Shown here piece by piece: positions 24,550 through 35,863 of a stretch of DNA of 64,000 bases. Position 1 is the first letter of the stretch. Each line of letters starts with the position of its first letter. Made by a program: the position numbers and the translations under genes. Origin of the DNA: an uncultured Clostridia bacterium (GTDB taxonomy: Bacteria > Bacillota > Clostridia > Oscillospirales > Ruminococcaceae); NCBI GenBank assembly GCA_945829235.1, contig CALZUA010000016.1, positions 1-64,000 on the forward strand. The letters run 5' to 3'. Below the pieces are notes generated by a model. The model worked only from the letters and a program-made list of their open reading frames with translations, searched no databases and was not told the origin of the DNA.

Positions 24550-27459
24550 ATGGAAAAAATGACTTTGAAGGACTATGTTGATTACATCGCGCAGTACGAG
24601 GACAAAATCGCGTACAGGTTTCTAACCTACGGAAATGTCACCGAAAAAACCTACCGCAAGCTCGCCGATGACAGCAGGAGAATTGCTTCGTATTTCGCGA
24701 AAAACGGCGTTTTCGGACAGCATATCGCTATCCTCGGCTCGGCAAGCTACGACTGGATTACCGCGTATCTCGGCATTACAATAAGCGGAAACGTCGCCGT
24801 GCCGCTCGACAAAATGCTCCCAACCGAGGAAATCTGCAACCTCATTCGTATGGGCGATGTCGATAAGCTGTTCGTTTCGCCCGAGTTTGACGAGAAAATC
24901 GACGAGTACGCGAAAAGCTCCGAAAAGCTCACCGAAATCATTCCGTTCGACAGCAAAAAGTTTAAGGAAATCAGAAAAACCGAGTTTGCCGAGTTGCCCG
25001 AAATTGACGAAAACGCGCTCGCTGAGCTGATTTTTACCTCGGGTACAACCGGCACGGGCAAGGGCGTTATGCTCTCGCACAAAAATCTCACGAGCAACGT
25101 GCAGAACATTATTCCGTGCGGGTTTAACAAGCAAACTCCCGCGGTTGTTATGTCGGTTCTGCCCATTCACCACACCTACGAGCTTACCGTCAACAACCTC
25201 TGCGTGCTGTACGCTGGCGCGACAATCTGCATTAACGACAGCCTCGAAAATATCATCAAAAATATGCAACTGTTCAAACCGACTTTGATGCTCGTTGTAC
25301 CGATGATGGCGGATTTGTTCGCGAAAAAAATCAGCGACGCGCTGAGTGACCCAGTGCAGAGCAAAAAGTTTAAGGCAGGACTCGGTTTGTGCAAGGGTTT
25401 GAAAAAGGTCGGAATTAACGCCGAGCATCAGATTTTCGCTCAGATACATAAGAAATTCGGCGGACGTATGAAAAGACTGCTTGTCGGCGGAGCGCCGCTT
25501 CGTGATGAAACAGCGGAGATTTTACAGCAGGTTGGTCTGGAGGTTTATCAGGGCTACGGAATGACGGAAGTCGCGCCTGTTATCAGCACAAATTCGCCCG
25601 ATTTCGGCAACAAAATCGGCTCTGTCGGAAAGCTCATTCCGAACACCGAAGCGCGTATCAAGGACGGTGAAATTCAAGTCAAAAGCCCGTCGGTTATGCT
25701 CGGTTATTACAAAAATCCAGAGGCAACCGCAGAGGCTTTTGACGAGGGCTGGCTGAAAACCGGCGACCTCGGCTACATAGACGATGATGGATTTATCTTC
25801 ATCACGGGACGCAAGAAAAACCTCATTATCCTCGATAACGGCAAGAATATTTATCCCGAAGAACTTGAGGAGCACCTCAACGAAATCGAGTGCATAAAAG
25901 AAGCAATGGTTTATCAGCACAAGGGCAAAATCTGCGCGATGGTACAGCTTGTTTCGTCCACCGAAAAGGAAACCGCGAAGGAAGCAATCCGCGATTTGAA
26001 CGCGAAAATGCCTACCTATAAGAAAATCAGCGGAATTACCTTCAGGACAAAGGATTTCCCCAAGACAACCACGCTCAAAATCAAGCGCAACGAGGTTATG
26101 AAGGAAATCATCGCGGGCGAACAGAAAAAGCACGAGTACAAACCGCCGCGCAATGAGGAAGAAAAGCAGATTTGCGATGTGTTCGAGCGGGTGCTCGGCA
26201 AGACGGGAATCGGAATTACCGATGACTTTTTCGAGTGCGGCGGCGACAGCCTTTGCACTCTCGAAGCGGCGGCTGAGCTTGGTATTCAGGCGCAGGATAT
26301 CTACGATTATCCAACTCCCGCGAAGCTCGCCGACAGCTTCTCACGCACCGCAAAATATGACGCGGACAGAGTGCCGAACATCAACGAGCTGATTGAGGAA
26401 ACCACCTCCGAGAATGTTTCCGAGCGCCCGAAACAGGTGCTTTTGACGGGTGCTACGGGTTATCTCGGCGCGCATATTTTAAGGGAACTGCTTGCGAATA
26501 AAATCGATGTTGTGTGCCTTGTGAGAAGCCCGCAAAAGCTCACGGCGATGCTCAAATACTACTTCCCCGCAGAGTGTGCGGTGATGAAATTCAAGGTTGT
26601 CACGGGCAATATCGAGGCGGAAAATCTTGGTCTTGAAAAGGCTACCTACGATAAACTTTGCGCGACAATCGATACTGTTATCCACACCGCCGCAAATGTT
26701 CACCACACCGGACGTTACGAGGAATTTGAACGGTCAAATGTTGTCGGAACGCAGAATGTTATCGCGTTCTGCGAGAAGAGCGGCGCGTTCCTCCATCACA
26801 CGTCAACCGCAAGCGTGAGCGGCGCGGGTACCGTTAAACAGGAAAATCCCAACTGCGTGTTCACCGAAAAAGTGCTCGATATCGGACAGCATTACACCGA
26901 AAATGTGTATATCCGCTCGAAGTACAGAGCCGAGGAAAAGGTTATCCTCGCGCGTAAAAACGGGCTTCGCGCGAATATTTACCGTATCGGCAATCTCACT
27001 TGGCGCGACAAGGACGGCGTTTTCCAGCGCAACTCCGATGACAACGGATTCCTCAGCCGTTGCCGCGGAATAATGAAGGTCGGCGCGTATTACAGCGAGC
27101 TTGACGTTTTCCCGATTGATTTCACCGCGGTTGATTTGTGCGCTGAGGCTTATGTTAAACTCGTTTTGAGCGGTGACGAAAACCAAATCTACCACATGGT
27201 CAACCCGAATATGATTTACATCAGAAACATCAGCAAAAAGCTTCGCTGCGCGCTTGTTCCAAAGCAGATTTTTGAGAAGCGTATGATGGAGAAAAGGACG
27301 GACAAGGACGTTGCCGTTCTGTCGTTCTACAACGCCATCGCGTCCGTTTCCGCAAACATCGAAACCAGTTGCGATATCACCGTAAACAAGCTCAAGGAGC
27401 TCGGTTTTAAGTGGCCGAAAATTAAGCTCGGTTACCTGAAATATATGCTCAAGATATAA
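24550..27459 (+). CDS. carboxylic-acid-reductase-like A-T-R protein
   Basis: A 969-residue three-domain enzyme. Adenylation domain (1-535): TSGTTGTGKGVML, YGMTEVAP, GWLKTGDLGYID and the catalytic lysine in TTTLKIKRNEV. Carrier domain (about 540-620): the phosphopantetheine serine in FFECGGDSLCTL. Thioester-reductase domain (about 640-969): Rossmann loop LTGATGYLGAHIL and the catalytic Tyr/Lys of YIRSKYRAEE. Carboxylic acid reductases have the same order at about 1150 residues, so this is compact. There is no condensation domain, which argues against a peptide aldehyde synthetase. With the upstream dehydrogenase it could turn a fatty or aryl acid into an alcohol. A 4'-phosphopantetheinyl transferase is needed but is not in the window. 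Confidence 0.88.
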   Translation: MEKMTLKDYVDYIAQYEDKIAYRFLTYGNVTEKTYRKLADDSRRIASYFAKNGVFGQHIAILGSASYDWITAYLGITISGNVAVPLDKMLPTEEICNLIRMGDVDKLFVSPEFDEKIDEYAKSSEKLTEIIPFDSKKFKEIRKTEFAELPEIDENALAELIFTSGTTGTGKGVMLSHKNLTSNVQNIIPCGFNKQTPAVVMSVLPIHHTYELTVNNLCVLYAGATICINDSLENIIKNMQLFKPTLMLVVPMMADLFAKKISDALSDPVQSKKFKAGLGLCKGLKKVGINAEHQIFAQIHKKFGGRMKRLLVGGAPLRDETAEILQQVGLEVYQGYGMTEVAPVISTNSPDFGNKIGSVGKLIPNTEARIKDGEIQVKSPSVMLGYYKNPEATAEAFDEGWLKTGDLGYIDDDGFIFITGRKKNLIILDNGKNIYPEELEEHLNEIECIKEAMVYQHKGKICAMVQLVSSTEKETAKEAIRDLNAKMPTYKKISGITFRTKDFPKTTTLKIKRNEVMKEIIAGEQKKHEYKPPRNEEEKQICDVFERVLGKTGIGITDDFFECGGDSLCTLEAAAELGIQAQDIYDYPTPAKLADSFSRTAKYDADRVPNINELIEETTSENVSERPKQVLLTGATGYLGAHILRELLANKIDVVCLVRSPQKLTAMLKYYFPAECAVMKFKVVTGNIEAENLGLEKATYDKLCATIDTVIHTAANVHHTGRYEEFERSNVVGTQNVIAFCEKSGAFLHHTSTASVSGAGTVKQENPNCVFTEKVLDIGQHYTENVYIRSKYRAEEKVILARKNGLRANIYRIGNLTWRDKDGVFQRNSDDNGFLSRCRGIMKVGAYYSELDVFPIDFTAVDLCAEAYVKLVLSGDENQIYHMVNPNMIYIRNISKKLRCALVPKQIFEKRMMEKRTDKDVAVLSFYNAIASVSANIETSCDITVNKLKELGFKWPKIKLGYLKYMLKI

Positions 27460-27483
27460 GAAATTTTTGCGATTTATAAACAT

Positions 27484-27515
27484 TCCCGCCTGTAAAAAGC
27501 AGGCGGGATTTCGTT
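27484..27515 (+). terminator. intrinsic terminator of the reductase operon
   Basis: TCCCGCCTG (27484-27492) pairs with CAGGCGGGA (27500-27508), followed by TTTCGTT. It separates two convergent genes. Confidence 0.75.
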
Positions 27516-27518
27516 ATA

Positions 27519-27827
27519 TCACTCTTTTTTACCGAATTTTTTCTTTGCATCTGCGATTTCACTAAATTGCGCATCGTCCCAAGCCCAGCGCTCGAGCATT
27601 GTCGGCGGACGATTTCCGACATCAAGAAACGCTTTGTCGGGATCAACATCCTGTTTCTCGCAAATTTCGGTCATTAGAAGATAACTTTGAGGAATATCAC
27701 CAAATAATGCGCACTTGCTGTCCGTATCAAACGGGTCAAGCGTTGCGTTTGGCCGAAAATGAACGCATTTTGCACAAGGCGGAAGATAGTCCTTAAACCT
27801 GCTTTGGCTGACATCAATTTTTGACAT
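27519..27827 (-). CDS. small cysteine-containing protein of unknown function
   Basis: A 102-residue soluble protein that I do not recognise. AAGGAGAG stands 6 bp before the ATG, so it is almost surely translated. It has CAKCVHF (C18, C21), SKCALFG and EICEK, four cysteines that could bind one metal ion, an acidic middle part and a basic tail KKKFGKKE. It reads away from the CRISPR array, and its start codon is only 49 bp from the decayed terminal repeat, so it is the first gene beyond the trailer end. A role in adaptation or in a mobile element is possible but not supported. Confidence 0.75.
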   Translation of the reverse strand: MSKIDVSQSRFKDYLPPCAKCVHFRPNATLDPFDTDSKCALFGDIPQSYLLMTEICEKQDVDPDKAFLDVGNRPPTMLERWAWDDAQFSEIADAKKKFGKKE

Positions 27828-27875
27828 TTGCTCTCCTTTCGGTTTGCGGTAATGAAAGTTACCGGATTACTTAAA

Positions 27876-27908
27876 GAAATAGCTCACACGATGCGCGAGG
27901 GGTGTGAC
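27876..27908 (-). repeat. degenerate terminal CRISPR repeat
   Basis: 22 of 33 bases match the array repeat, including CTCACACG and CGCGAGGGG in register. It is followed by a 33-bp spacer-sized gap (27909-27941) and then the first intact repeat. It is the oldest, leader-distal end of the array. Confidence 0.8.
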
Positions 27909-27941
27909 AGTCTTGCGAACAACGCACATAGGTTCGGAATT

Positions 27942-30900
27942 ATTTCAACTCACACGCCCCGCGAGGGGCGCGACGCACTGGTGATTTTCGCCCCACAGTC
28001 CGCGCACACATTTCAACTCACACGCCCCGCGAGGGGCGCGACACCGAGGCGCAGAAGCGCGCCACTGAAAAATATAATTTCAACTCACACGCCCCGCGAG
28101 GGGCGCGACCCGTTTTTAGCAAAGATTATTCGCCGTTTTCGGAATTTCAACTCACACGCCCCGCGAGGGGCGCAACGTTTCAAAGATTGAAAACGAGAAA
28201 CACCTTTTTCATTTCAACTCACACGCCCCGCGAGGGGCGCGACTTTTCCACCGTTGCTCTGTTTCTTTCCTCAATAAATTTCAACTCACACGCCCCGCGA
28301 GGGGCGCGACTTAGTCCATTCAACTATATGATTTTTGCAGTATCATTTCAACTCACACGCCCCGCGAGGGGCGCGACGCTGGTATCAGTGATATAGCTCT
28401 TGATTTTTCTCATTTCAACTCACACGCCCCGCGAGGGGTGCGACTGCGGCTGTGCCTGTAAATAAAATCGACGTTCATCATTTCAACTCACACGCCCCGC
28501 GAGGGGCGCGACAATTTTCACGAAACTTTCACACAATTTTCACAAAATTTCAACTCACACGCCCCGCGAGGGGCGCGACGCTCCCATTTTCGCGTCCTTT
28601 TCCGTGTAGGTTACATTTCAACTCACACGCCCCGCGAGGGGCGCGACGAAAAACGTATCGGGACGCGAAGCCGATTATCTGAAATTTCAACTCACACGCC
28701 CCGCGAGGGGCGCGACTGAATTTGTCGTTTTGACCGTATGCGATGAAAAGATTTCAACTCACACGCCCCGCGAGGGGCGCGACGCGAATATTTAATGACG
28801 CACAACGGCTCGGACTGCAAATTTCAACTCACACGCCCCGCGAGGGGCGCGACGGCGTACAAGGCAACCGCGCGGTACTGTAATCAATTTCAACTCACAC
28901 GCCCCGCGAGGGGCGCGACATATTGATGGAAAACAGTCTATCAGTATTAAATATTTCAACTCACACGCCCCGCGAGGGGCGCGACGAAACATGGGGCAAG
29001 ATTGCCCAACATTCACTATATTTCAACTCACACGCCCCGCGAGGGGCGCGACATTGTTGTGGGCATTATTAAGCGTGTTTTGGAATATTTCAACTCACAC
29101 GCCCCGCGAGGGGCGCGACGGTAAGTCCACCTTGGCTGTTTGGCTGACCAAAAATTTCAACTCACACGCCCCGCGAGGGGCGCGACGTTTTGTATTCAAA
29201 TCCCCACGCCTTGATAACCTCCTTTCAACTCACACGCCCCGCGAGGGGCGCGACGCGCGAGCTTTCCGCGCAGTTGAAGCAGTACGAGCTTTCAACTCAC
29301 ACGCCCCGCGAGGGGCGCGACCAGTTATCCCGACTTCTATCGCGAACAAGATTATCCTTTCAACTCACACGCCCCGCGAGGGGCGCGACTTCTTGCGGGT
29401 TCTCAGCTTCCTGCATTTTCATATTTCAACTCACACGCCCCGCGAGGGGCGCGACTTACGCAACGGAACAGCTATTCACGCTGATTGACATTTCAACTCA
29501 CACGCCCCGCGAGGGGCGCGACCAACGAACACGGGCAACCAGTCGGCGGCGGCGGTATTTCAACTCACACGCCCCGCGAGGGGCGCGACTCTCGGCCGTA
29601 ATATCAACATAATCAGCTACGACATTTCAACTCACACGCCCCGCGAGGGGCGCGACTGCCCCTTGTGGAGTTGGTTTTGAGTATCGTCAACATTTCAACT
29701 CACACGCCCCGCGAGGGGCGCGACGTGCTGCCCGTTCGCCAAAACGACAAAATCATCGATTTCAACTCACACGCCCCGCGAGGGGCGCGACGGGCGCGGT
29801 ACGGGACTGTCCGGGAAATGATGAGCGATTTCAACTCACACGCCCCGCGAGGGGCGCGACCTGGAAGTAGGACAAACAGAGGTTTGTCAGATAATTTCAA
29901 CTCACACGCCCCGCGAGGGGCGCGACGTGCCGTCCGTCAAGTTCTGCGCCGTCCACCACATTTCAACTCACACGCCCCGCGAGGGGCGCGACCTGTAAAT
30001 CTGCGTCCAAGCGCCGCCATCGGTCATTTCAACTCACACGCCCCGCGAGGGGCGCGACCCGTCGTAGTCGGCGGAATATACACAAATCGAGACATTTCAA
30101 CTCACACGCCCCGCGAGGGGCGCGACGTTTGATTTCAAGAAAAACGGGCTCTTTGCTCTCCATTTCAACTCACACGCCCCGCGAGGGGCGCGACTGCACG
30201 CCGCGCACGGCGGCGAGAGCTGCGTGAAATTTCAACTCACACGCCCCGCGAGGGGCGCGACTTTATCCATTTTCTCTGCTTGCAAATATAATTCTTATTT
30301 CAACTCACACGCCCCGCGAGGGGCGCGACAAAAGTCGCGCAAACAAATTACCCGGATATCGTCATTTCAACTCACACGCCCCGCGAGGGGCGCGACAAAC
30401 CTCGAGGGCGCTCTCCGCGTCGAAGTCATATTTCAACTCACACGCCCCGCGAGGGGCGCGACCCACGCAGCTCTCGCCGCCGTGCGCGGCGTGCAAAATT
30501 TCAACTCACACGCCCCGCGAGGGGCGCGACAGAGCACCGCAGCTGCTCGCTACTACATAACACCCATTTCAACTCACACGCCCCGCGAGGGGCGCGACCT
30601 ATCGGTTGGAACGACGATCCCGCAAAGGCCAATTTCAACTCACACGCCCCGCGAGGGGCGCGACATGCCGGCAACATACGCGGTCGCCTGGGCGGTAGTA
30701 TTTCAACTCACACGCCCCGCGAGGGGCGCGACTTTATGGTTTTATACTCGCGGCGTGACATAAATATTTCAACTCACACGCCCCGCGAGGGGCGCGACGA
30801 TTGAGAACAGCGACAAGGTATCGGCTGAAACCATTTCAACTCACACGCCCCGCGAGGGGCGCGACGTAGTCAACAGGCACCGTTTCCGCTCCGAACAGAT

Positions 30901-33900
30901 TTCAACTCACACGCCCCGCGAGGGGCGCGACAATCGGAATGTCATCTTTGCCGCCGTTGATTGTATTTCAACTCACACGCCCCGCGAGGGGCGCGACAAC
31001 GGCGTAAGGCTTTCAGAAGAAGAAATAATGATTTCAACTCACACGCCCCGCGAGGGGCGCGACTGTGCCGATTGCCGGAAAGCGCTCGCAAACCTCATTT
31101 CAACTCACACGCCCCGCGAGGGGCGCGACAAGGCTAACGGCCAAGACTTTGAAAAAATTATCATTTCAACTCACACGCCCCGCGAGGGGCGCGACGGAGG
31201 CGGCTTTTGATTGGCTGGGGCATTTAGCATTTCAACTCACACGCCCCGCGAGGGGCGCGACTCAAATCCACCACACAAGGGTCGTTGCCAACCCATTTCA
31301 ACTCACACGCCCCGCGAGGGGCGCGACCAAGAACGGTAAAGCCACAATCGGATTTATCGGTATTTCAACTCACACGCCCCGCGAGGGGCGCGACGTCTGC
31401 GATTTTAATGCGCTTGCCAGCTCCTCTTCATTTCAACTCACACGCCCCGCGAGGGGCGCGACGCGTAAATTTATTTTGATGACGGAAATCTGCGATATTT
31501 CAACTCACACGCCCCGCGAGGGGCGCGACGAATATTTTGTATTTGCTCCGCCGTCTCCGAGCATTTCAACTCACACGCCCCGCGAGGGGCGCGACGGGGG
31601 AACGGAAAAGCCGAAGCCCCAAAACCAAAAGATTTCAACTCACACGCCCCGCGAGGGGCGCGACTTGCAATTGCCGAAAGTAACTACACAATGGGTTTAT
31701 TTCAACTCACACGCCCCGCGAGGGGCGCGACTTTTTCTCAATAATTGATGTATAATATAATTGTCAATTTCAACTCACACGCCCCGCGAGGGGCGCGACG
31801 CGACGCGCGAATTGCAGTTGTATGTTAAACGCTTTATTTCAACTCACACGCCCCGCGAGGGGCGCGACCGCCGTTGTGATTATATTGTACAGACTTTTTG
31901 TGATATTTCAACTCACACGCCCCGCGAGGGGCGCGACTTATGCAGAAAATCTATGTAACGCCGCCTGTTGCGATTTCAACTCACACGCCCCGCGAGGGGC
32001 GCGACACGCGCGAATTGCAGTTGTATGTTAAACGCTTTATTTCAACTCACACGCCCCGCGAGGGGCGCGACAAACGCAACTTTCCGCGTTCCCGATGTAC
32101 TCATCATTTCAACTCACACGCCCCGCGAGGGGCGCGACCTTCAGAACCGCCGATGCCTGTTTTGCGCTTTTCATTTCAACTCACACGCCCCGCGAGGGGC
32201 GCGACTTCGGCAAGCTCCGTCAAATCGCCGTAATCCTTGCATTTCAACTCACACGCCCCGCGAGGGGCGCGACCTTTGGAGGAGAATGACAATGGCTAAA
32301 TTCATAAAATTTCAACTCACACGCCCCGCGAGGGGCGCGACGAACAGCATTAAAGGTTTGAATGATTTCGCAAGAATTTCAACTCACACGCCCCGCGAGG
32401 GGCGCGACCGGCTTTCGTGTGCCGTTGTGAATTGTATTATACATTTCAACTCACACGCCCCGCGAGGGGCGCGACGACAAAATAAATGTGCTTGTACCCG
32501 ATAATAATCTATTTCAACTCACACGCCCCGCGAGGGGCGCGACCATTGACAAGAAAATAACTTGTGCTTTCGGTATCATTTCAACTCACACGCCCCGCGA
32601 GGGGCGCGACGCCATTTGACGGGGTATGTCTGAAAGGAAGTAACATTTCAACTCACACGCCCCGCGAGGGGCGCGACATAGGAAAACTTCGTCCGACTGC
32701 TCCAACATTTCATTTCAACTCACACGCCCCGCGAGGGGCGCGACATCTGCCGCCGTCGTTGCCTCAATATGAGATTGAATTTCAACTCACACGCCCCGCG
32801 AGGGGCGCGACGGTTTGAAATAATCGTTTTACCTATACGGTCTACATTTCAACTCACACGCCCCGCGAGGGGCGCGACAGCGAGGTTGAAAACAATGAAA
32901 ATTGACTGGAAATTTCAACTCACACGCCCCGCGAGGGGCGCGACGTTTACATCGTTGCGCCCTTGTGATGTTATAAATATTTCAACTCACACGCCCCGCG
33001 AGGGGCGCGACATGTTCCGCGTAGAACAATTGAAGTCTTAACATTATTTCAACTCACACGCCCCGCGAGGGGCGCGACTGGCGCTTGATTTCTTATCTAG
33101 TTGTCAAAAAATATTTCAACTCACACGCCCCGCGAGGGGCGCGACGTTCAGCGGCGGGCGATTTAATGCCCGCCGCCAAATTTCAACTCACACGCCCCGC
33201 GAGGGGCGCGACGGCTCGGGTTCGTCAAACTCTTTGAGAAACAACCCATTTCAACTCACACGCCCCGCGAGGGGCGCGACATCGAGGCTTATACGGGAGA
33301 TAAAGTTGTTTGCATTTCAACTCACACGCCCCGCGAGGGGCGCGACGAAAATCCGTGCGGCTTCTTTGGGCATATGTATTATTTCAACTCACACGCCCCG
33401 CGAGGGGCGCGACGTCCTTGCTTGCAATATCCTCCTGCTTTGCGGAATTTCAACTCACACGCCCCGCGAGGGGCGCGACGGACGCGAGCACCGAACTTAT
33501 TGGCAAGTACAACATTTCAACTCACACGCCCCGCGAGGGGCGCGACTGTAAAAGCTGTGCAGGCAGCGAAAAGCGCTCAAAGATTTCAACTCACACGCCC
33601 CGCGAGGGGCGCGACCGGTTTGAGGGTTTTCCTGCTCGCATATCTCCGATTTCAACTCACACGCCCCGCGAGGGGCGCGACCAATCGCGGAGGAAAGGTT
33701 GCTCGCGCTCTTATCATTTCAACTCACACGCCCCGCGAGGGGCGCGACGACTTCACGAAGAGTTTCCTCCGTGATTTCCCAGGGATTTCAACTCACACGC
33801 CCCGCGAGGGGCGCGACCTTCAGATGTACGTTCTTGTATTCTCTGTCTTTCCATTTCAACTCACACGCCCCGCGAGGGGCGCGACCGAAATCATATTCAA

Positions 33901-35432
33901 CTGGTAAATAACAAACAACATTTCAACTCACACGCCCCGCGAGGGGCGCGACCGCCTGCGGCATTTACTACACCCAACATTTTAGCATTTCAACTCACAC
34001 GCCCCGCGAGGGGCGCGACCTTTTGCGGCCTATCTTTCGTGGGGTCGATTATATTTCAACTCACACGCCCCGCGAGGGGCGCGACATCAGCAGGCGCAAC
34101 TCTTTCTGTGCCGCTGTTAATTTCAACTCACACGCCCCGCGAGGGGCGCGACGAACTTGCAGACGCCAACAAGAAAGCTGGAAAAGATTTCAACTCACAC
34201 GCCCCGCGAGGGGCGCGACGGTAGAGGAATTTGCGGCATATAAGGTAAAAATCATTTCAACTCACACGCCCCGCGAGGGGCGCGACAAACGGATAATCAT
34301 CGCCGTAGTTGACGTTTTCAATTTCAACTCACACGCCCCGCGAGGGGCGCGACCCAAATCTCGCTCAACTGCGCATATCGCTTTTTTATTTCAACTCACA
34401 CGCCCCGCGAGGGGCGCGACTGATACCTGTTATCACGTCAACAGGGTTAGCGAAATTTCAACTCACACGCCCCGCGAGGGGCGCGACCGCTGTAAAGTTG
34501 GAGTATGTATCGGACAAAATCATTTCAACTCACACGCCCCGCGAGGGGCGCGACAGCCGATAGGCTTTTTCTCGTCGTCACAAACTGTATTTCAACTCAC
34601 ACGCCCCGCGAGGGGCGCGACGATTTTTGCCGAGATTAAAACTTGTAGCGCCTCCGAATTTCAACTCACACGCCCCGCGAGGGGCGCGACGCTATTACGC
34701 GCTGATTGAGATTGAGGGTTTGCAATTTCAACTCACACGCCCCGCGAGGGGCGCGACCACAAGGCGCAGTATAACTTGATATATGGCGAGCGATTTCAAC
34801 TCACACGCCCCGCGAGGGGCGCGACCGTTGAGAAAGTGAGGAAAAAACAATGCAAAAAATATTTCAACTCACACGCCCCGCGAGGGGCGCGACACGAAAA
34901 AATGTGTTGACGAAACGACGCTTTTTGATTTCAACTCACACGCCCCGCGAGGGGCGCGACGTCCGTGCGCATTTCCTTGATGTAATCCTCATCCGCATTT
35001 CAACTCACACGCCCCGCGAGGGGCGCGACTTTAAATCGTTCGGCGCGAAAAAGTACGCGTATGATTTCAACTCACACGCCCCGCGAGGGGCGCGACATAT
35101 TCGGCGGCAAGCAGGACACCGCCGACAAGGTATTTCAACTCACACGCCCCGCGAGGGGCGCGACATTTATCAAAAAATAGCTTGTTGCTTCGGTGTCAAA
35201 TTTCAACTCACACGCCCCGCGAGGGGCGCGACAAATGTTTTTCGGCGCTGACAGCAAGATGACGAACATTTCAACTCACACGCCCCGCGAGGGGCGCGAC
35301 GACGAGATTTCGGAGCTGCAGGACGCTATTATCATTTCAACTCACACGCCCCGCGAGGGGCGCGACGAATGTGCCTTGAAAACTTCAAGGGTATCAAAAA
35401 TTTCAACTCACACGCCCCGCGAGGGGCGCGAC
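27942..35432 (-). CRISPR. type I-C CRISPR array, 112 repeats
   Basis: I count 112 repeats of 33 bp with starts spaced 66-70 bp, hence 111 spacers of 33-37 bp. Read as crRNA (minus strand) the repeat begins GTCGCGCCCCTCGCGGGGCG and ends TGTGAGTTGAAAT; CGCCCC/GGGGCG forms the hairpin cut by Cas5c. The leader is on the right, next to cas2, so new spacers enter at 35432. Only five of the 112 repeats differ: the fourth (28144, one G to A near the end), the eighth (28412, one C to T) and three in a row (29222, 29289, 29357) that carry C instead of A at the outer edge. Two pairs of related spacers are described under findings. Small open frames on the plus strand across the array are translations of the repeat and not genes. 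Confidence 0.98.
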
Positions 35433-35567
35433 TCTACATTTTGTGTAGCAGAGGTGCGCGCTCCACACGGGGTGGACATATACTTGACCGATTGCTCGGA
35501 AAAGTTACAAAAATTGTGCAAAATTCCCGCGAAGGTGCTCGGGAAATAATATCACCGAAGGTTCGCG
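35433..35567 (-). promoter_or_regulatory. CRISPR leader
   Basis: The 135 bp between cas2 and the first repeat contain no gene. By position this is the leader that carries the array promoter and the integration signal. An AT-rich stretch (AAAAGTTACAAAAATTGTGC) lies about 70 bp from the first repeat. No consensus promoter is obvious on the minus strand. Confidence 0.75.
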
Positions 35568-35858
35568 CTAGATTATCAGCGCGCCCTCGGGGTCGTAGGT
35601 CGCCTTTGCGCCGATGTGTTCGATTCGGTTTTTCCAGTTGTTCCCAAGATAATAAATCCGCAAACTGTCACAATTTGCATCAATCAGTTTGACCAACTTA
35701 TCCTTCAATTTCAGAAAAGTTCCATAATCAACGTCAACCTCAAAAACCGAATTCTGAACGCGCTGACCGTAGTTTTGGCAAGCCTTTGCAACCTTTCGCA
35801 GACGCGTTTTTCCCGCCTTATCGGTTGTGGAAACATCGTAGCTCACAAGCACCATCAT
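35568..35858 (-). CDS. cas2: Cas2, adaptation nuclease-fold protein
   Basis: A 96-residue ferredoxin-fold protein beginning MMVLVSYDVSTT, with the family's first-strand aspartate, RLRKVAKACQNYGQRVQNSVFE and the C-terminal beta strands. I take the ATG at 35858, which has AGAGG 8 bp upstream; a GTG at 35867 overlaps the cas1 stop (GTGA) and would add three residues. With Cas1 it forms the spacer integrase. It is the last cas gene before the leader. Confidence 0.96.
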   Translation of the reverse strand: MMVLVSYDVSTTDKAGKTRLRKVAKACQNYGQRVQNSVFEVDVDYGTFLKLKDKLVKLIDANCDSLRIYYLGNNWKNRIEHIGAKATYDPEGALII

Positions 35859-35863
35859 CGCTG

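Noticed and set aside
20474..27459. Exporter, dehydrogenase and reductase as one biosynthetic operon
   Set aside because: A 278-bp gap with a repeat and a separate perfect promoter lies between exporter and dehydrogenase, so common transcription is not supported; a functional link remains possible.
27828..35549. About 25 plus-strand open frames of 60-230 codons across the array with repeating peptides such as STHTPREGRD, FNSHAPRGAR and FQLTRPARGAT
   Set aside because: They are the three-frame translation of the CRISPR repeat. No ribosome sites precede them and the spacers supply random residues.
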